From NCBI GenBank assembly GCA_028752905.1, contig JAQNBH010000010.1, forward strand, positions 18,472,422 through 18,536,421: a stretch of 64,000 nt of DNA, read 5' to 3'. Made by a program: the position numbers and the translations under genes. Under the pieces are notes generated by a model. It was not told the DNA's origin. It ran no database searches and was given only the letters and a program-made list of their open reading frames with translations. Numbering within the stretch: position 1 is the first letter of the stretch; every line of letters begins with the position of its first letter. This DNA comes from Cladorhizidae sp. MBARI D1340-BT2 (Eukaryota; Porifera; Demospongiae; Poecilosclerida; Cladorhizidae). Below are positions 45,600-57,432 of the stretch, piece after piece.

Positions 45600-47920
45600 T
45601 AAAGGGTTAAGCTGGAATTCAAGTGGCAATGTACAATTATCACCATGGGCACCTCAAATGAGGTGCTAAAAGGAATCGTCTTGTGGTCCAGACATGGTTA
45701 TCTGGTCAGGTGTGGAATGGTGACACAGATTGTTCACCATAATTATTAGCTGCCATTGTGATAGCATGCAAGTGAGAATTACTCCAGTTTCTTGGCAGGT
45801 TGGGTGAGGTATTGGAGTATATTCCACTGGCACACTAGAACACGTCTATAGCCACCAGACTTACGTGCATTTGAGCTAGTTGCCTGGCATGGAGGGGGTT
45901 ATTAGAAGCACTTTAGAAAGTTCATTACTTGTCTGCGAGTGGCGGGACTTTGCCGGGATGTAAGTCGCAGTGTAATAGCTGCAGAATTTCTCCTCGGTTA
46001 TGGAGGTGTGGCTTATGCCATGAGTGATATTATGTTCAATAGTTGGTGTGGCCTAAAGAACCATGTTCGCGGCTACGAGTAGCAAGAAACGTACATGCTA
46101 CAACTAGACCTCTGTTTTTCTTTTCAAAGAAAACGGAAGGACTTCGTGGAAACTCCTGTTTGAAACAAAACTAGCAATACACAATAATCGATCAACTAAT
46201 TGACTGCGCACCACTCCCCATGCTCTGGTGCATGGCTGAGTTGAATTTTCACTATTACTAGGAAGTCGAGTAGAGGAAATGACCCTTTACCAAAATAACT
46301 TCGGAAGAGACAGGCAAGCAGTCTGAAGAAGATTTGTAAGTTGGTGGTGGTGTGTTGTTTTACAAGAATTATCGTCTTGGTTCGAGTTGATCTGCAATCA
46401 AGCCACCTTAGGCTGAGTAAGCATCTTTCCCAGAAGGTAAAAGAGGTAAAGCTAGGGAAGGAATGCACGCTGAAGGTAGCACTGGCTTCTGTGGTCAAGT
46501 CTAAAGACTTGAGGGAAGAGTTCATTATGGATGACATCAAGTTCTGTTCTATGCCCGACATCCTCCTGGAGGAGACAGAGGAAATGAGTTTTTTTTTGGC
46601 TAAAACATTTCATACGAGCAAATTTCTTGTCTCCAGGATATTTTTCATTCCACATCCATGTCTTCCCCTAGGTCATTTGACCAGCACTTTTGTAGCACTC
46701 AAGGTAGTTGTAGGAGATGCTCCTGCGACACTACAGTAACAAGCGGACAACTGATGTACACGAAAGTCTGTAATTTTTATGAAGCCTTTCAAGTCGGTCG
46801 TAGGAGACGCTCCTGCGAGTGGCAGACATGATGCAAGCTGTCACAGTGTTCTCAACGTAATAGCAGTGGTGTGCCAGGCAAGCTTCAACGCAGAGGAGGG
46901 GTTAAAAATGGAGGCATGCAACGAGGCTACATTTAGCCGGGCTCTCTTCAGTGTCCCAGGGAGGTAAGTAACGTGTTCGAATGAGTCTTTGCTGTTGCTT
47001 CAGAAAGTGTAGTGTGTTTCAAGAAGGCTTATCGAGATGTCCTATAACCATTCCCTCCCTTCAAATGTAATTACATGTTCTGTGTCTGGCACATTTGGTG
47101 AAGTTTGCTGCAGAAGTTCTTAATCATCACTCCTTATTCAAACATACTGCAGACCTGATTGGAATGGTTGAGTCTTCCTTCTGCAAGAAGCAAGGAAGGA
47201 AGAGCCACTTCTGAAATGCCTGGGCGATCATCTCCCGACAACTGAGGTCAAGCTTTCATCAGTACTCCTGGCTACATGATAGAATTCTTGTTTTGACGTA
47301 GCCCTCGATCATCCTTCCAGAGTGCATTCTACAATAAATCTGAGAGAGGGGAGCGGAAATAAGCTCGCTCGATGATCAGATGGAACGGATTTCTGTTTTA
47401 CGTCCTTATGTCATTAGCTGTAAAATGTAGCGTCAAATTTGTTGCTCATGGAAGCAATATTTCCAGAGATCTGCACGCAATAAAAAAAAATTAAAAAAAT
47501 CCAACAGCTGATGAATGTATTTACCTCTCTTGAAGCAGAGGAGATCCTATTGCCATGCTCTGGCCACAGCTTATGAGAAGATCTTGGCTCTCGGGAACCT
47601 CAAAGACAAGCTGAGGGGTCCCGCTATCCAAGCTCTCTGTCGCCGAGAGGAAGGGTAAAGAAATGATCACGTCTTTGCAAGGCATCTTTAATGTTGCAGT
47701 GAAGAAATTGGAAGACCATTTTGAGCGATGTATCATGCATACAACTTCACCAAAGTTGTCGTGTTTTTTTAAACTAACCAGCTTCCTGTTGTTGGACCTG
47801 ACGTCTGTGACGATGATGAAATCAAAGCTTTGTCAATCCTTAATCCAGAGTTGGGAGTAACAGTCCAGACCCAGTTTTAGGAAGATGTCTCCAATTTTCA
47901 GATCAACCCAAATTCTGGCA
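45600..47920. other. Gene B intron 4, no gene recognised
   Basis: Several modest open frames exist (for example plus strand 46,341-46,739, with charged VKSKDLREEFIMDDI-type sequence) but none matches a family I know. ACCCTTTACC occurs at 46,282. GTAGGAGAxGCTCCTGCGA appears twice, near 46,709 and 46,799. Decayed transposon coding sequence is possible. Confidence 0.4.
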
Positions 47921-47924
47921 TGAT

Positions 47925-48062
47925 CTGAGAGATGGGTAGCCACTGCTAGCTGCTCTAGCTTCGGATGCCATCTGGGTGCCTGGCGTGGTCTGAGATATGG
48001 GTGGCCACTGCTAGCTGCTCTAGCTTCGGATGCCATCTGGGTGCCTGGCGTGGTCTGAGAGA
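47925..48062. repeat. Tandem duplication, ~67 bp
   Basis: The block with GCCACTGCTAGCTGCTCTAG and TTCGGATGCCATCTGGGTGC plus CTGGCGTGGTCTGAGA is present twice in a row. Confidence 0.9.
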
Positions 48063-48400
48063 AAATTCTAAAGCAGAAAAATGGAGGGTCTTGACACCGC
48101 CAGCTTTTGACGATGCTACTCCTTTCTTTCTCTCGGTTATAGAGCAGCTTCTTCAAATCCCGTGATCTTCAGCATAGTTTGTGCATGATGATCTCCCCAC
48201 CCCCTCTTATTAATAGATATTACGGTATGGATTAATAAGGAATGTGACATGTACACAGAAGCACCAGCAACGCACTGCAGTGCTACGCAGATTTGCGGCT
48301 GCTGTACCCAGGGGCAAACTTATATCCCGGCAAATATGGTCCTCCTGCATCAATTTTTATTTGTTTTTCACATTTCTGTTTGTGTGTTGTCGTCGTTTAG

Positions 48401-48544
48401 TTGTGGTCATCAGCGTTGACCCAAGCAGGTTTACCACGGTGGAGTCTGCCAACGAGAGTGTTCGCGAGTTTCTTGTCCACAAGGAAGGCACCGCTGTCAG
48501 AGATGTCTCCGTGATCGTCACCTCTGTCTCCGTTACGGCCACTG
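48401..48544 (+). CDS. Gene B exon 5: Calx-beta 2, first half
   Basis: The acceptor GTCGTCGTTTAG is at 48,400 and the donor ACTG|GTAGGT, phase 1 on both sides. It encodes VVISVDPSRFTTVESANESV and ends VSVTATG. The matching second half is not found in the remaining 15.4 kb, so intron 5 extends beyond the window or the next exon was lost. Residues 194-241. Confidence 0.85.
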
Positions 48545-48603
48545 GTAGGTGGGTTAGCTTAGAACGTGCCGTGGCTATGTGGTCGTCCCTGGCGACCTTG
48601 CCC

Positions 48604-48621
48604 GGGGGGGGGGGGGGGGGG
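48604..48621. repeat. poly-G tract (18)
   Basis: Uninterrupted G run 60 bases after Gene B exon 5. Confidence 0.95.
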
Positions 48622-49003
48622 TAGTAAAAGGGTGGGAGTGGTGTGAGAATGTGAATGCTGACCTAGCTTATATCGTACATACATGTGCATGCATGCACAC
48701 ACTCACACCACAATGTGGTCCAATGCTAGTCAAGGAGGGCATTAATCAGAGTGTAGTCTATGGCAGATGGCTGAATTATGTGGTCAATCACTCCTCCTTC
48801 TCTAAAGAAAACAAACAAACGAAACCAATGAACAGATAAATTCAAGTTGATTGAGACGGTCATTGCAAGAAAAAGAAGTTTCTATATAACTCAGTTGGTA
48901 TTATAGATGGTTCTGCCAAGAAAATAGCAAGTGGCTAAATTTTTCGAAGTTTTTAATTTAATTTTTTTTTAATCAACAAATTCATATAATAAAAATAAAA
49001 ATA

Positions 49004-49004
49004 A

Positions 49005-49072
<68 letters not shown>
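49004..49072. repeat. (ATA)n microsatellite
   Basis: Pure ATA triplets, immediately upstream of the LINE C-terminal fragment at 49,081. Confidence 0.97.
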
Positions 49073-49073
<1 letters not shown>

Positions 49074-49080
49074 TTTTTAT

Positions 49081-49168
49081 GCAACAATTGTCTGTGGCGG
49101 TACAGAGAGGCAATGCTCTTGCAGTCATGGGGGCAATGGGAGGCTCGGGCATGGACAGTCTTGTGTAA
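49081..49168 (+). pseudogene. LINE C-terminal scrap, copy 3
   Basis: The plus strand encodes QQLSVAVQRGNALAVMGAMG and then a stop. This matches the very C-terminus of copy 1 (ISVAVQRGNAASVMG at about 8960). A TTG/AAT-rich tail follows. Confidence 0.7.
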
Positions 49169-49247
49169 TTATTAGTGTTGTTGTTGTTATTGTTTTGTTG
49201 TTGTTGTTGTTTGATATATATAATAATAATATTTAAACAAATAATAA

Positions 49248-49437
<190 letters not shown>

Positions 49438-49598
49438 GAGCAAACAGCAAACACAACATACCAAGTTCATTAACACCTAATTAACACATACTTATATAAT
49501 AATCAATTACAAAAATACCTAAATAATACTGAAATAAATAATACTGAAATAATAACTAATTAACAATAAATAAATAAATAACTAAAAAGCTAACACGT

Positions 49599-50280
49599 TC
49601 AACTCCCGACTGACCCCAAAACAGACAAGGCATTATTTAGGTATTTTTGGACTGCCACTGATAGACGCTGAAGGAGTTAAGCACGGGCATTCACCTCCCC
49701 AGTTCTTTGCCTTATCCTGAGGCTGAGCTCCTTCAGGAAAGCCATCGACCTGTTCCCGATGACCCCCAATGACTCGATGGCCACAGGCACAAAAAAGTGG
49801 CAAGGATCTAGGCTTGCATACCTGGCCACTTTTTCCCCCTCAGCCATAGCAGCCACAGCTCCAGGACCACTCACTGCTGCACCCCGATACGACTGGGAAA
49901 ACGTATCTGGACAGGTTGCATCCCATACCAGTTGCTTGCCATTCTTCCATGGCACCATGGTCACCACATCAGGTCTTTTCCCGTCGGAACGAAAGAGACC
50001 CGACAGTTCCAACCTGGAAGGGGCCCCGGCAGATAACAATGCCTGGAAGATGATGTCGTTCATGGCGGTATGACGGTAGAAACGTCCTTCACTTCTCTTG
50101 CAGCTAAGACCGTGTGTAGCAAGGTGATCCACTTCTGTTCCACAGTGCTGGCAATTATGGGGGAGACACAAAGTGGAGCCCAAGCGGAGACCCACGGCAA
50201 CCCTGATAGTATCATCATCCATCCTCAAACCCAGGGACGAGATAGGGAGGGCATTTAGCCATGCACCGGATTCTTTTTTG
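49599..50280 (-). pseudogene. LINE C-terminal region with RPD...D endonuclease motif, copy 4
   Basis: The minus strand has ESGAWLNALPISSLGLRMDD (about 50,260), knuckle CQHCGTEVDHLATHGLSC (about 50,150), GRFYRHTAMNDIIFQ, LFRSDGKRPDVVTM (about 49,990), VWDATCPDTFS (about 49,930) and LRIRQRTGEVNA. The order CCHC then R-P-D, 15 residues, D is that of the restriction-like endonuclease of R2-type LINEs (the family spacing is about 12-14). A TAA near 49,678 interrupts the frame, after which LLQRLSVAVQ continues to a TGA at about 49,599, so one stop separates it from an intact C-terminus. The upstream RT part is missing, replaced by an ATT tract near 50,285. Confidence 0.85.
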
Positions 50281-50640
50281 TGAAATTATTATTATTATTA
50301 TTATTATTAAATAATAATAATAATAATAATTAATAATAATAACTACAGAAAATAACTACAGAAAATACAAAATAACCAAGTATTAAATGAGCTAATGCTA
50401 ATGTTAATGCTAACACTAACTCGATTACAGGACGAGTTCCTCCAAATATTTTTCATGGCTAATTAGTAGGCAGTAACTCCCAATATTGGTTTTATAAACA
50501 TTTCAAAATGGCGGACTCGAAAGTATAGACACACAAAACAACAAAAACAAAACAAAGAGCACATCTCAGATAAAGCTCACCATTGCAGCTCATCCTAAAT
50601 GGTGGAAAAGAAATGAAACAAAATGTAGACAACAATCATT
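50281..50640. other. AT-rich spacer
   Basis: ATT/AAT-rich and AAC-rich sequence leading into the next satellite; no coding match. Confidence 0.5.
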
Positions 50641-52372
50641 TTAAAGGACCCTTTACCTATTAATAAAACATTTAATAACCAATTAATATATTATAACCAA
50701 TGAATTACCAGGACCCTTTACCTATTAATATAACCATTAATATAACCAATGCAGACTACAAACATTTACAAGACCCTTTACCTATTAATATACCAATATA
50801 ACCAATGCAACACATGTGCAGGACAATACAGACCACACACATACAGGACCCTTTACTTATTAATACAACCAATGCATACAACCACACACATGTACATGAC
50901 CCTTTACCTATTAATATAACCAATGCATGCAGACCACACACATCTACATGACCCTTTACCTATTAATACAACCAATGCAACCAATGCATGCAACCACACA
51001 CATGTACATGAACCAATGCAGACTACAAACATTTACAAGACCCTTTACCTATTAATATAACCACCAATGCAACACACATGTGCAGGACAATACAGACCAC
51101 ACACATATACAGGACCCTTTACCTATTAATACAACCAATGCATTAATACAACCAATGCATACAACCACACACATGTACATGACCCTTTACCTATTAATAT
51201 AACCAATGCATGCAGACCACACACATCTACAGGACCCTTTACCTATTAATACAATTAATACAACCAATGCATACAACCAATGCAACCACACACATGTACA
51301 TGAACCAATGCAGACTACAAACATTTACAAGACCCTTTACCTATTAATATAACCACCAATGCAACACACATGTGCAGGACAATACAGACCACACACATAT
51401 ACAGGACCCTTTACCTATTAATGCAACCAATGCATACAACCACACACATGTACATGACCCTTTACCTATTAATATAACCAATGCATGCAGACCACACACA
51501 TCTACATGACCCTTTACCTATTAATACAACCAATGCATACAACCAATGCAACCACACACATGTACATGACCCTTTACCTATTAATATGACCAATGCATGT
51601 AGACCACAAACATCTACAGGACCCTTTACCTATTAATATAACCAATGCAACCGATGCATGCAGACCACAAACATCTACAGGACCCTTTACCTATTAATAT
51701 AACCAATGCAACCAATGCATGCAGACCACAAACATCCACAGGACCCTTTACCTATTAATATAACCAATGCCAACCACAAACATTTAGGCACCCTTTACTT
51801 AATATAAATATAACCAATGAAATAACCATGAAATAACCAATGACATCTACAGGACCCTTTACCTATTAATATAACAAATGCAATGCAGACCGCAAACATG
51901 TACAGGACCCTTTACTTATTAATATAACAAATGCATTAATATAACATGCAGACCACAAACATGTACAGGACCCTTTACTTATTAATATAACAAATGCATT
52001 AATATAACATGCAGACCACAAACATGTAAAGGACCCTTTACCTATTAATACAGACTACACACTTTTACAGGACCCTTTACCTATTAATATAACCAAAACC
52101 AATACAGACCACAAACATGTACAGGAACCTTTACCTATTAATATAACCAATGCAGAACCAATGCAGACTGCAAGAGGACCCTTTACCTACTCCCTTTACC
52201 TACTAATACAGATCACGATCATTTACAGGATCCTTTACCTATTAATATAACCCCTATTAATATAACCCATATAACCCACAAATACATTTAGAAGACCCTT
52301 TACCTAATAACATAACCTATGCAAACCTATGCAGATCAAAAACATTTACATGACCCTTTACCTGTTAATATA
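50641..52372. repeat. ~50-bp satellite containing ACCCTTTACC
   Basis: Over 30 irregular copies of GACCCTTTACCTATTAATAT plus AACCAATGCATGCAGACCAC and ACACATGTACA. A higher-order unit of about 270-290 bases (starting GCAGACTACAAACATTTACA) recurs near 50,753, 51,018 and 51,310. Confidence 0.95.
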
Positions 52373-52689
52373 ATCAGATTTAGAAGTAGAAGAACAGTAT
52401 AATATCGGTGTTCATTGTATTTGAAGGTGGAGGACATCTGGAGGACATCTGTGGTCGAGATTGGTTTCGTTTCGTTTTTGGTGGGGAAAAAATATCTGTG
52501 TTTTTTTCCATGTAGAATAAACATTGTGTTTGAGTGGTGGAGAACTACCTCACTCTAGTAGGAGAGTACCATTGTCGAGGTCCAAGTTCGGTAATGTAAC
52601 AACTCTGAGCTTTTTGGAATCCAGCTGAAGTACCCCATTTAAAACTTTTTCCTTTCTGGATTGTCCACCACTCAAAGATCTTCACATGC
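52373..52689. other. Gene B intron 5, no feature recognised
   Basis: Short non-repetitive stretch; no second-half Calx-beta exon seen. Confidence 0.45.
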
Positions 52690-52811
52690 CATGTCTTGTT
52701 GCTATAGTTGACTGTACCCATGTGCGGTCAGCTACAACTTTCAAGGACTTGGTAACAGTTGCCCAGCAGCAAAACTCCACCAACCAAACAGAAGAACTGC
52801 TGAGTGGTCAC
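52690..52811 (+). repeat. Dispersed repeat R2, copy 2, with conserved peptide frame
   Basis: The plus strand reads DCTHVRSATTFKDLVTVAQQ then QNSTNQTEE, matching the minus-strand peptides at 23.3 and 60.6 kb. Confidence 0.6.
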
Positions 52812-53239
52812 TTGTTCTGCTACATGTATAATACAGCATGTGCACTAGCTTGATTACATCATGGACAAACTTTTCTACTTGACCATCCTTACCCACTGCT
52901 CCGCCCCCCCCCCCTCCCACGTAATTGAGAAATGGATGGTCGCTACAACGCATTGTAGAATTTGGAACCAAACTGCAACAAATGGACCTGTTGTTCTCGT
53001 GTTGTACAAGGGAAAGGAATACACGCACAAGTCCTTCCAATTATTTATGGTTTTGAGGTTCTCTGGCATGCTACCTTAGCGAAGGATTGGGGGAATGTTG
53101 AAAGTGTTTTTATAGCTAGTAGTGGCCACACCCACCATTTTGATAGTGAGAAGTTGCAGAGGAGAGTTTTAGCTGAGATACCAGCATGGTTTATTGGGGG
53201 CATAGTCATCCACCATTTAAAAAAGTGGCTACATGTATA
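52812..53239. other. Gene B intron 5, no feature recognised
   Basis: Several overlapping small frames but no family match. Confidence 0.4.
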
Positions 53240-53395
53240 GGGAATTCTGGCTAGGGCTGGGGCTGGGGCTAGGGCTAGAGCTAGGGTTAGGGTTAGAGCT
53301 AGGGCTAGGATTAGAGCTAGGGCTAGGGTTAGAGCTAGGGCTAGGATTAGAGCTAGGTTAGAGGTAGGGCTAGGGTTAGAGCTAGGGCTGCGCAC
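53240..53395. repeat. Degenerate CTAGGG hexamer array
   Basis: GCTAGGGCTAGGGTTAGGGTT-like units of six bases, including two TTAGGG. The hexamer is the reverse complement of CCCTAG in the 17-bp satellite at 31-37.6 kb. Not a telomere: short, internal and mixed. Confidence 0.9.
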
Positions 53396-53474
53396 ATTCC
53401 TTGAACTGGCATAGAGAAACCATCATCACCACAAACTTGGAACTGGACAAAAATATCATATTTAGGACTTTCAG

Positions 53475-53700
53475 TGGTGGCTGGTGGAGTGGTGAGGTTG
53501 TGTGTGGTGAGAGGGTGGGTGGTGAGAGGGTGGGCTGGTGAACGGTGAGGTTGTGTGATGGGTGGTGAGAGGGTGGAGTGGTGAGGTTGTGTGTGATGAG
53601 GTGGTGGGTGGTGAAGGGTGTGTGGTGAAGGGTGTGTGGTGAGAGGGTGAATAGTGGGTGGTGAATAGTGAGTGGTGAAGGGTGGGTGATGTGAGGAGGG
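53475..53700. repeat. GGTGGTGAGAGGGTG-type minisatellite
   Basis: Irregular G-rich units of 12-20 bases. Confidence 0.85.
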
Positions 53701-53759
53701 TTACTACCCCTGTATCCAGCTCTAGAGGAGGCAGCTGTGAAGCTAATTACTAATCCAAA

Positions 53760-54310
53760 GTTTTCATCTGGTCTTGTTCTTTGGTTAAGACGAGACCAAT
53801 AGCAGCTGCCAGGACTACAGCTCCTGTGTAGCCTCAGCTTTTACACAGGGCCATGTTGAAAGAGCACTGGAGTGTTAGGTAGTGTAGCTAAACCGAAGTT
53901 CTGGTGCTCTGTTAGCTCTTGTTCTGGTCCAGGCATCCAGCACAAGAACCAGATACACTAAAGGACATTCTCAAGAGTTCTAGGTTTTGTTAATAACAAC
54001 AGGCTTAGATAACCAGTTCAAACAGGCTTTAGATATAGTACAGCTCTAGACTCAATGAAGCTCCCTGGTTGCTCGAGGGTAAATATTCACGTGGTCTTGT
54101 TCTGTGGTTGTAAGACTAGACCAATAGCTGCTGATAAGACGACACTATTGTTAGAGCTACAGTCATATTGAACTCGAGCGCTGTTGAAATAAGATAGCGT
54201 GGCTAACATAGACTCCTGCTTTGTTTGCTCTTGTTCTAGTACAAGAGTAGATATATCAGATATCAAAGGGAACTCTCAAAGAGTGACTTCTAGCTTTTAC
54301 TTAACTAAAT
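53760..54310. repeat. Two diverged direct copies, ~330 bp apart
   Basis: TCTTGTTCTxTGGTTxxAAGACxAGACCAATAGC occurs near 53,770 and 54,100, and later parts (TGTTAGCTCTTGTTCTGGT / TTTGCTCTTGTTCTAGTAC, then aligned AGGGAACTCTCAA / GACATTCTCAAGAGTTCTAG) also correspond. Old duplication; no coding content. Confidence 0.7.
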
Positions 54311-54394
54311 AGTCACTGGATTAAAAAAGGCCTAGTTCTATAAGGCTTTAGAGAAGTACCACTAGACCTTAAAAGATTCTTACACAAACTGTAT

Positions 54395-54500
54395 TGAAAG
54401 ATATTATGCCTGATGAAGGCTAGAGCATCTAGTTAAAACATCCATAGAATACAATTTCAAGTTTATTATTGAGAAGGTTTTTGTAATAACTAATATGCTT
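54395..54500 (+). repeat. Dispersed repeat R1, copy 3
   Basis: CTGATGAAGGCTAGAGCATC then TAGTTAAAACATCC matches the R1 copy at 44.6 kb; GAAA is changed to AAAA. The following TTTCAAGTTTATTATTGAGAAGG also corresponds. Confidence 0.75.
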
Positions 54501-54529
54501 CCTAGGACAACTTCTCAGACCTTCCTGTA

Positions 54530-55714
54530 CGGGTACTTGTAGATCCTGGTGCAGGTACTTGTAGATCCTGGTGCAGGTACTGTAGATCCTGGTACAGGTA
54601 CTTGTAGATCCTGGTGCAGGTACTTGTAGATCCTGGTACAGGTACTTGTAGATCTTGGTGCAGGTACTTGTAGATCCTGGTGCAGGTACTTGTAGATCCT
54701 GGTGCAGGTACTTGTAGATCCTGGTGCAGGTACTTGTAGATCCTGGTACAGGTACTTGTAGATCCTGGTACAGGTACTTGTAGATCCTGGTACAGATACT
54801 TGTAGATCCTGGTGCAGGTACTTGTAGATCCTGGTACAGGTACTTGTAGATCTTGGTGCAGGTACTTGTAGATCCTGGTGCAGGTACTTGTAGATCCTGG
54901 TACAGGTACTTGTAGATCCTGGTGCAGGTACTTGTAGATCCTGGTACAGGTACTTGTAGATCCTGGTGCAGGTACTTGTAGATCCTGGTGCAGGTACTTG
55001 TAGATCCTGGTGCAGGTACTTGTAGATCCTGGTGCAGGTACTTGTAGATCCTGGTACAGGTACTTGTAGATCCTGGTGCAGGTACTTGTAGATCCTGGTG
55101 CAGGTACTTGTAGATCCTGGTACAGGTACTTGTAGATCCTGGTGCAGGTACTTGTAGATCCTGGTGCAGGTACTTGTAGATCCTGGTGCAGGTACTTGTA
55201 GATCCTGGTGCAGGTACTTGTAGATCCTGGTGCAGGTACTTGTAGATCCTGGTGCAGGTACTTGTAGATCCTGGTACAGGTACTTGTAGATCCTGGTGCA
55301 GGTACTTGTAGATCCTGGTGCAGGTACTTGTAGATCCTGGTGCAGGTACTTGTAGATCCTGGTGCAGGTACTTGTAGATCCTGGTGCAGGTACTTGTAGA
55401 TCCTGGTACAGATACTTGTAGATCCTGGTACAGATACTTGTAGATCCTGGTACAGATACTTGTAGATCCTGGTACAGATACTTGTAGATCCTGGTACAGG
55501 TACTTGTAGATCCTGGTACAGATACTTGTAGATCCTGGTACAGATACTTGTAGATCCTGGTACAGATACTTGTAGATCCTGGTACAGGTACTTGTAGATC
55601 CTGGTACAGATACTTGTAGATCCTGGTACAGGTACTTGTAGATCCTGGTACAGATACTTGTAGATCCTGGTACAGGTACTTGTAGATCCTGGTACAGGTA
55701 CTTGTAGATCTTGG
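54530..55714. repeat. 22-bp satellite array
   Basis: About 53 copies of GTAGATCCTGGTGCAGGTAC plus TT, with GTACAGGTAC and GTACAGATAC variants grouped regionally. A 407-codon minus-strand open frame spans it because the 66-bp triple unit contains no stop in that frame. Confidence 0.97.
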
Positions 55715-55801
55715 GTGGATAACTAATGACATCAGCACAGCAGGGGGCTACTTTAAGTGAGGGAATAAGGTTTTGCGATTTACTTGATTTTTAATAACAG
55801 C

Positions 55802-56815
55802 TTTGAAGTGAGGGGTAGCTAGTCTGAAGTGAGGGTAGCTAGTCTGAAGTGAGGGTAGCTAGTTTGAAGTGAGGGGTTAGCTAGTTTGAATTGAGGGGAG
55901 TAGCTAGTTTAAAGTGAGGCTAGTTTAAAGTGAGGGTAGCTAGTTTGAAGTGAGGGGTGTAGCTAGTTTAAAGTGAGGGTAGCTAGTTTGAAGTGATAGT
56001 TTGAAGTGAGGGTAGCTAGTTTGAAGTGAGGGTGTAGCTAGTTTGAAGTGAGGGGTAGCTAGTTAGAAGTGAGGGGTTAGCTAGTTTGAATTGAGGGGAG
56101 TAGCTAGTTTAAAGTGAGGGTAGCTAGTTTGAAGTGAGGGGTGTAGCTAGTTTAAAGTGAGGGTAGCTAGTTTGAAGTGAGGGTGGCTAGTTTGAAGTGA
56201 GGGGGTAGCTAGTTTAAAGTGTGGGTGTGTAGCTAGTTTGACGTGAGGGTGTAGCTAGTTAGAAGTGAGGGTAGCTAGCTATTTTGAAGTGAGGGGGTAG
56301 CTAGTTTAAAGTGAGGGTAGCTAGTTTGAAGTAAGGGTAGCTAGTTTGAAGTGAGGGGGTAGCTAGTTTGAAGTGCTAGTTTAAAGTGAGAGTATAGCTA
56401 GTTTGAAGTGAGGGGTAGCTAGTTTGAAGTGAGGGGTAGCTAGTTTGAAGTGAGGGTAGCTAGTTTGAAGTGAGGGGTTAGCTAGTTTGAAGTGAGGGTG
56501 TAGCTAGTTTGAAGTGAGGGTAGCTAGTTTGAAGTGAGGGGGTAGCTAGTTTAAAGTGAGGGTGTAGCTAGTTTGAAGTGAGGGGGGAGCTAGTTTGAAG
56601 TGAGGGTAGCTTGTTTGAAGTGAGGGGGTGGCTAGTTTGAAGTGAGGGGTTAGCTAGTTTAAAGTGAGGGTGCAGCTAGTTTGAAGTGAGGGGGTAGCTA
56701 GTTTAAAGTGAGGGGGTAGCTAGTTTGAAGTGAGGGTAGCTTGTTTGAAGTGAGGGGGTGGCTAGTTTAAAGTGAGGGGGTAGCTAGTTTGAAGTGAGGT
56801 GGAGCTAGTTTCAGA
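55802..56815. repeat. 21-bp satellite array, variable length
   Basis: About 47 copies of GTAGCTAGTTTGAAGTGAGG plus G, with G-run length and GAAG/AAAG changes and shortened units. Confidence 0.96.
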
Positions 56816-56906
56816 TAACATGTTAAACCAACGTGCTGCATTGGATGGTCTTGTTAAAATGGAAAAGGCAACAAGACTGCACCTTGCAGAACACAAACAT
56901 TTAGAG

Positions 56907-57027
56907 GACCCTTTACCTTTTAAAATTCTGTGCACCAAATATTATGCCCCCTTGCTTTAAAAATAAATAAATAAATAAAACAAATAAAAAATTGTCTTGT
57001 GTGCATTATTTTAAAGGGTAAAGGGTC
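56907..57027. mobile_element. 121-bp element with terminal inverted repeats
   Basis: GACCCTTTACCTTTTAAAAT (56,907-56,926) and the inverse of ATTTTAAAGGGTAAAGGGTC (57,008-57,027) match at 19 of 20 bases. The interior is AT-rich and non-coding, as in miniature inverted-repeat elements. The end motif ACCCTTTACC recurs elsewhere in the window. Confidence 0.65.
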
Positions 57028-57214
57028 GTTGAATGTGTGTAGCCTACATGGGGTTCATTTTTGTTTACTGTTTCTTTTAGATAAGTCCATCCAATGTTGT
57101 TTGTTTTTGTTTATTTGTGTATTTAGTTATTCACTATCTTTTTTAAATTTATATATTAGCACTACACATATTCAATAAAATGTTTCTTTGTTTAAAATTC
57201 TTCAGGCCTGTGTC
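57028..57214. other. AT-rich spacer
   Basis: No feature recognised. Confidence 0.45.
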
Positions 57215-57432
57215 CTCCATTTCATGTTAATATTAATTAGAAGTGCAAAAGAAAAGAGCAGAGCAAAATATTCTTCACCTCTAATTCATGTTAATATTAA
57301 TTAGAAGCGCAAAATGTTCATCACCTCTAATTCATGTTGATATTAATTAGAAGAGCAAAAGAGCAAAATATTCATCACCTAATTCATGTTGATATTAATT
57401 AGAAGAGCAAAAGAGCAAAATATTCATCCAGG
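57215..57432. repeat. ~55-bp tandem repeat, four copies
   Basis: Copies of TTCATGTTAATATTAATTAG plus AAGAGCAAAATATTCATCACC with internal length changes. Confidence 0.92.

Noticed and set aside
54515..55738. 407-codon minus-strand open frame of repeated YKYLYQDLQVPVPGSTS-like peptide
   Set aside because: It is the translation of a 22-bp satellite that lacks stops in its 66-bp triple. Variation is at DNA-repeat level, not codon level.
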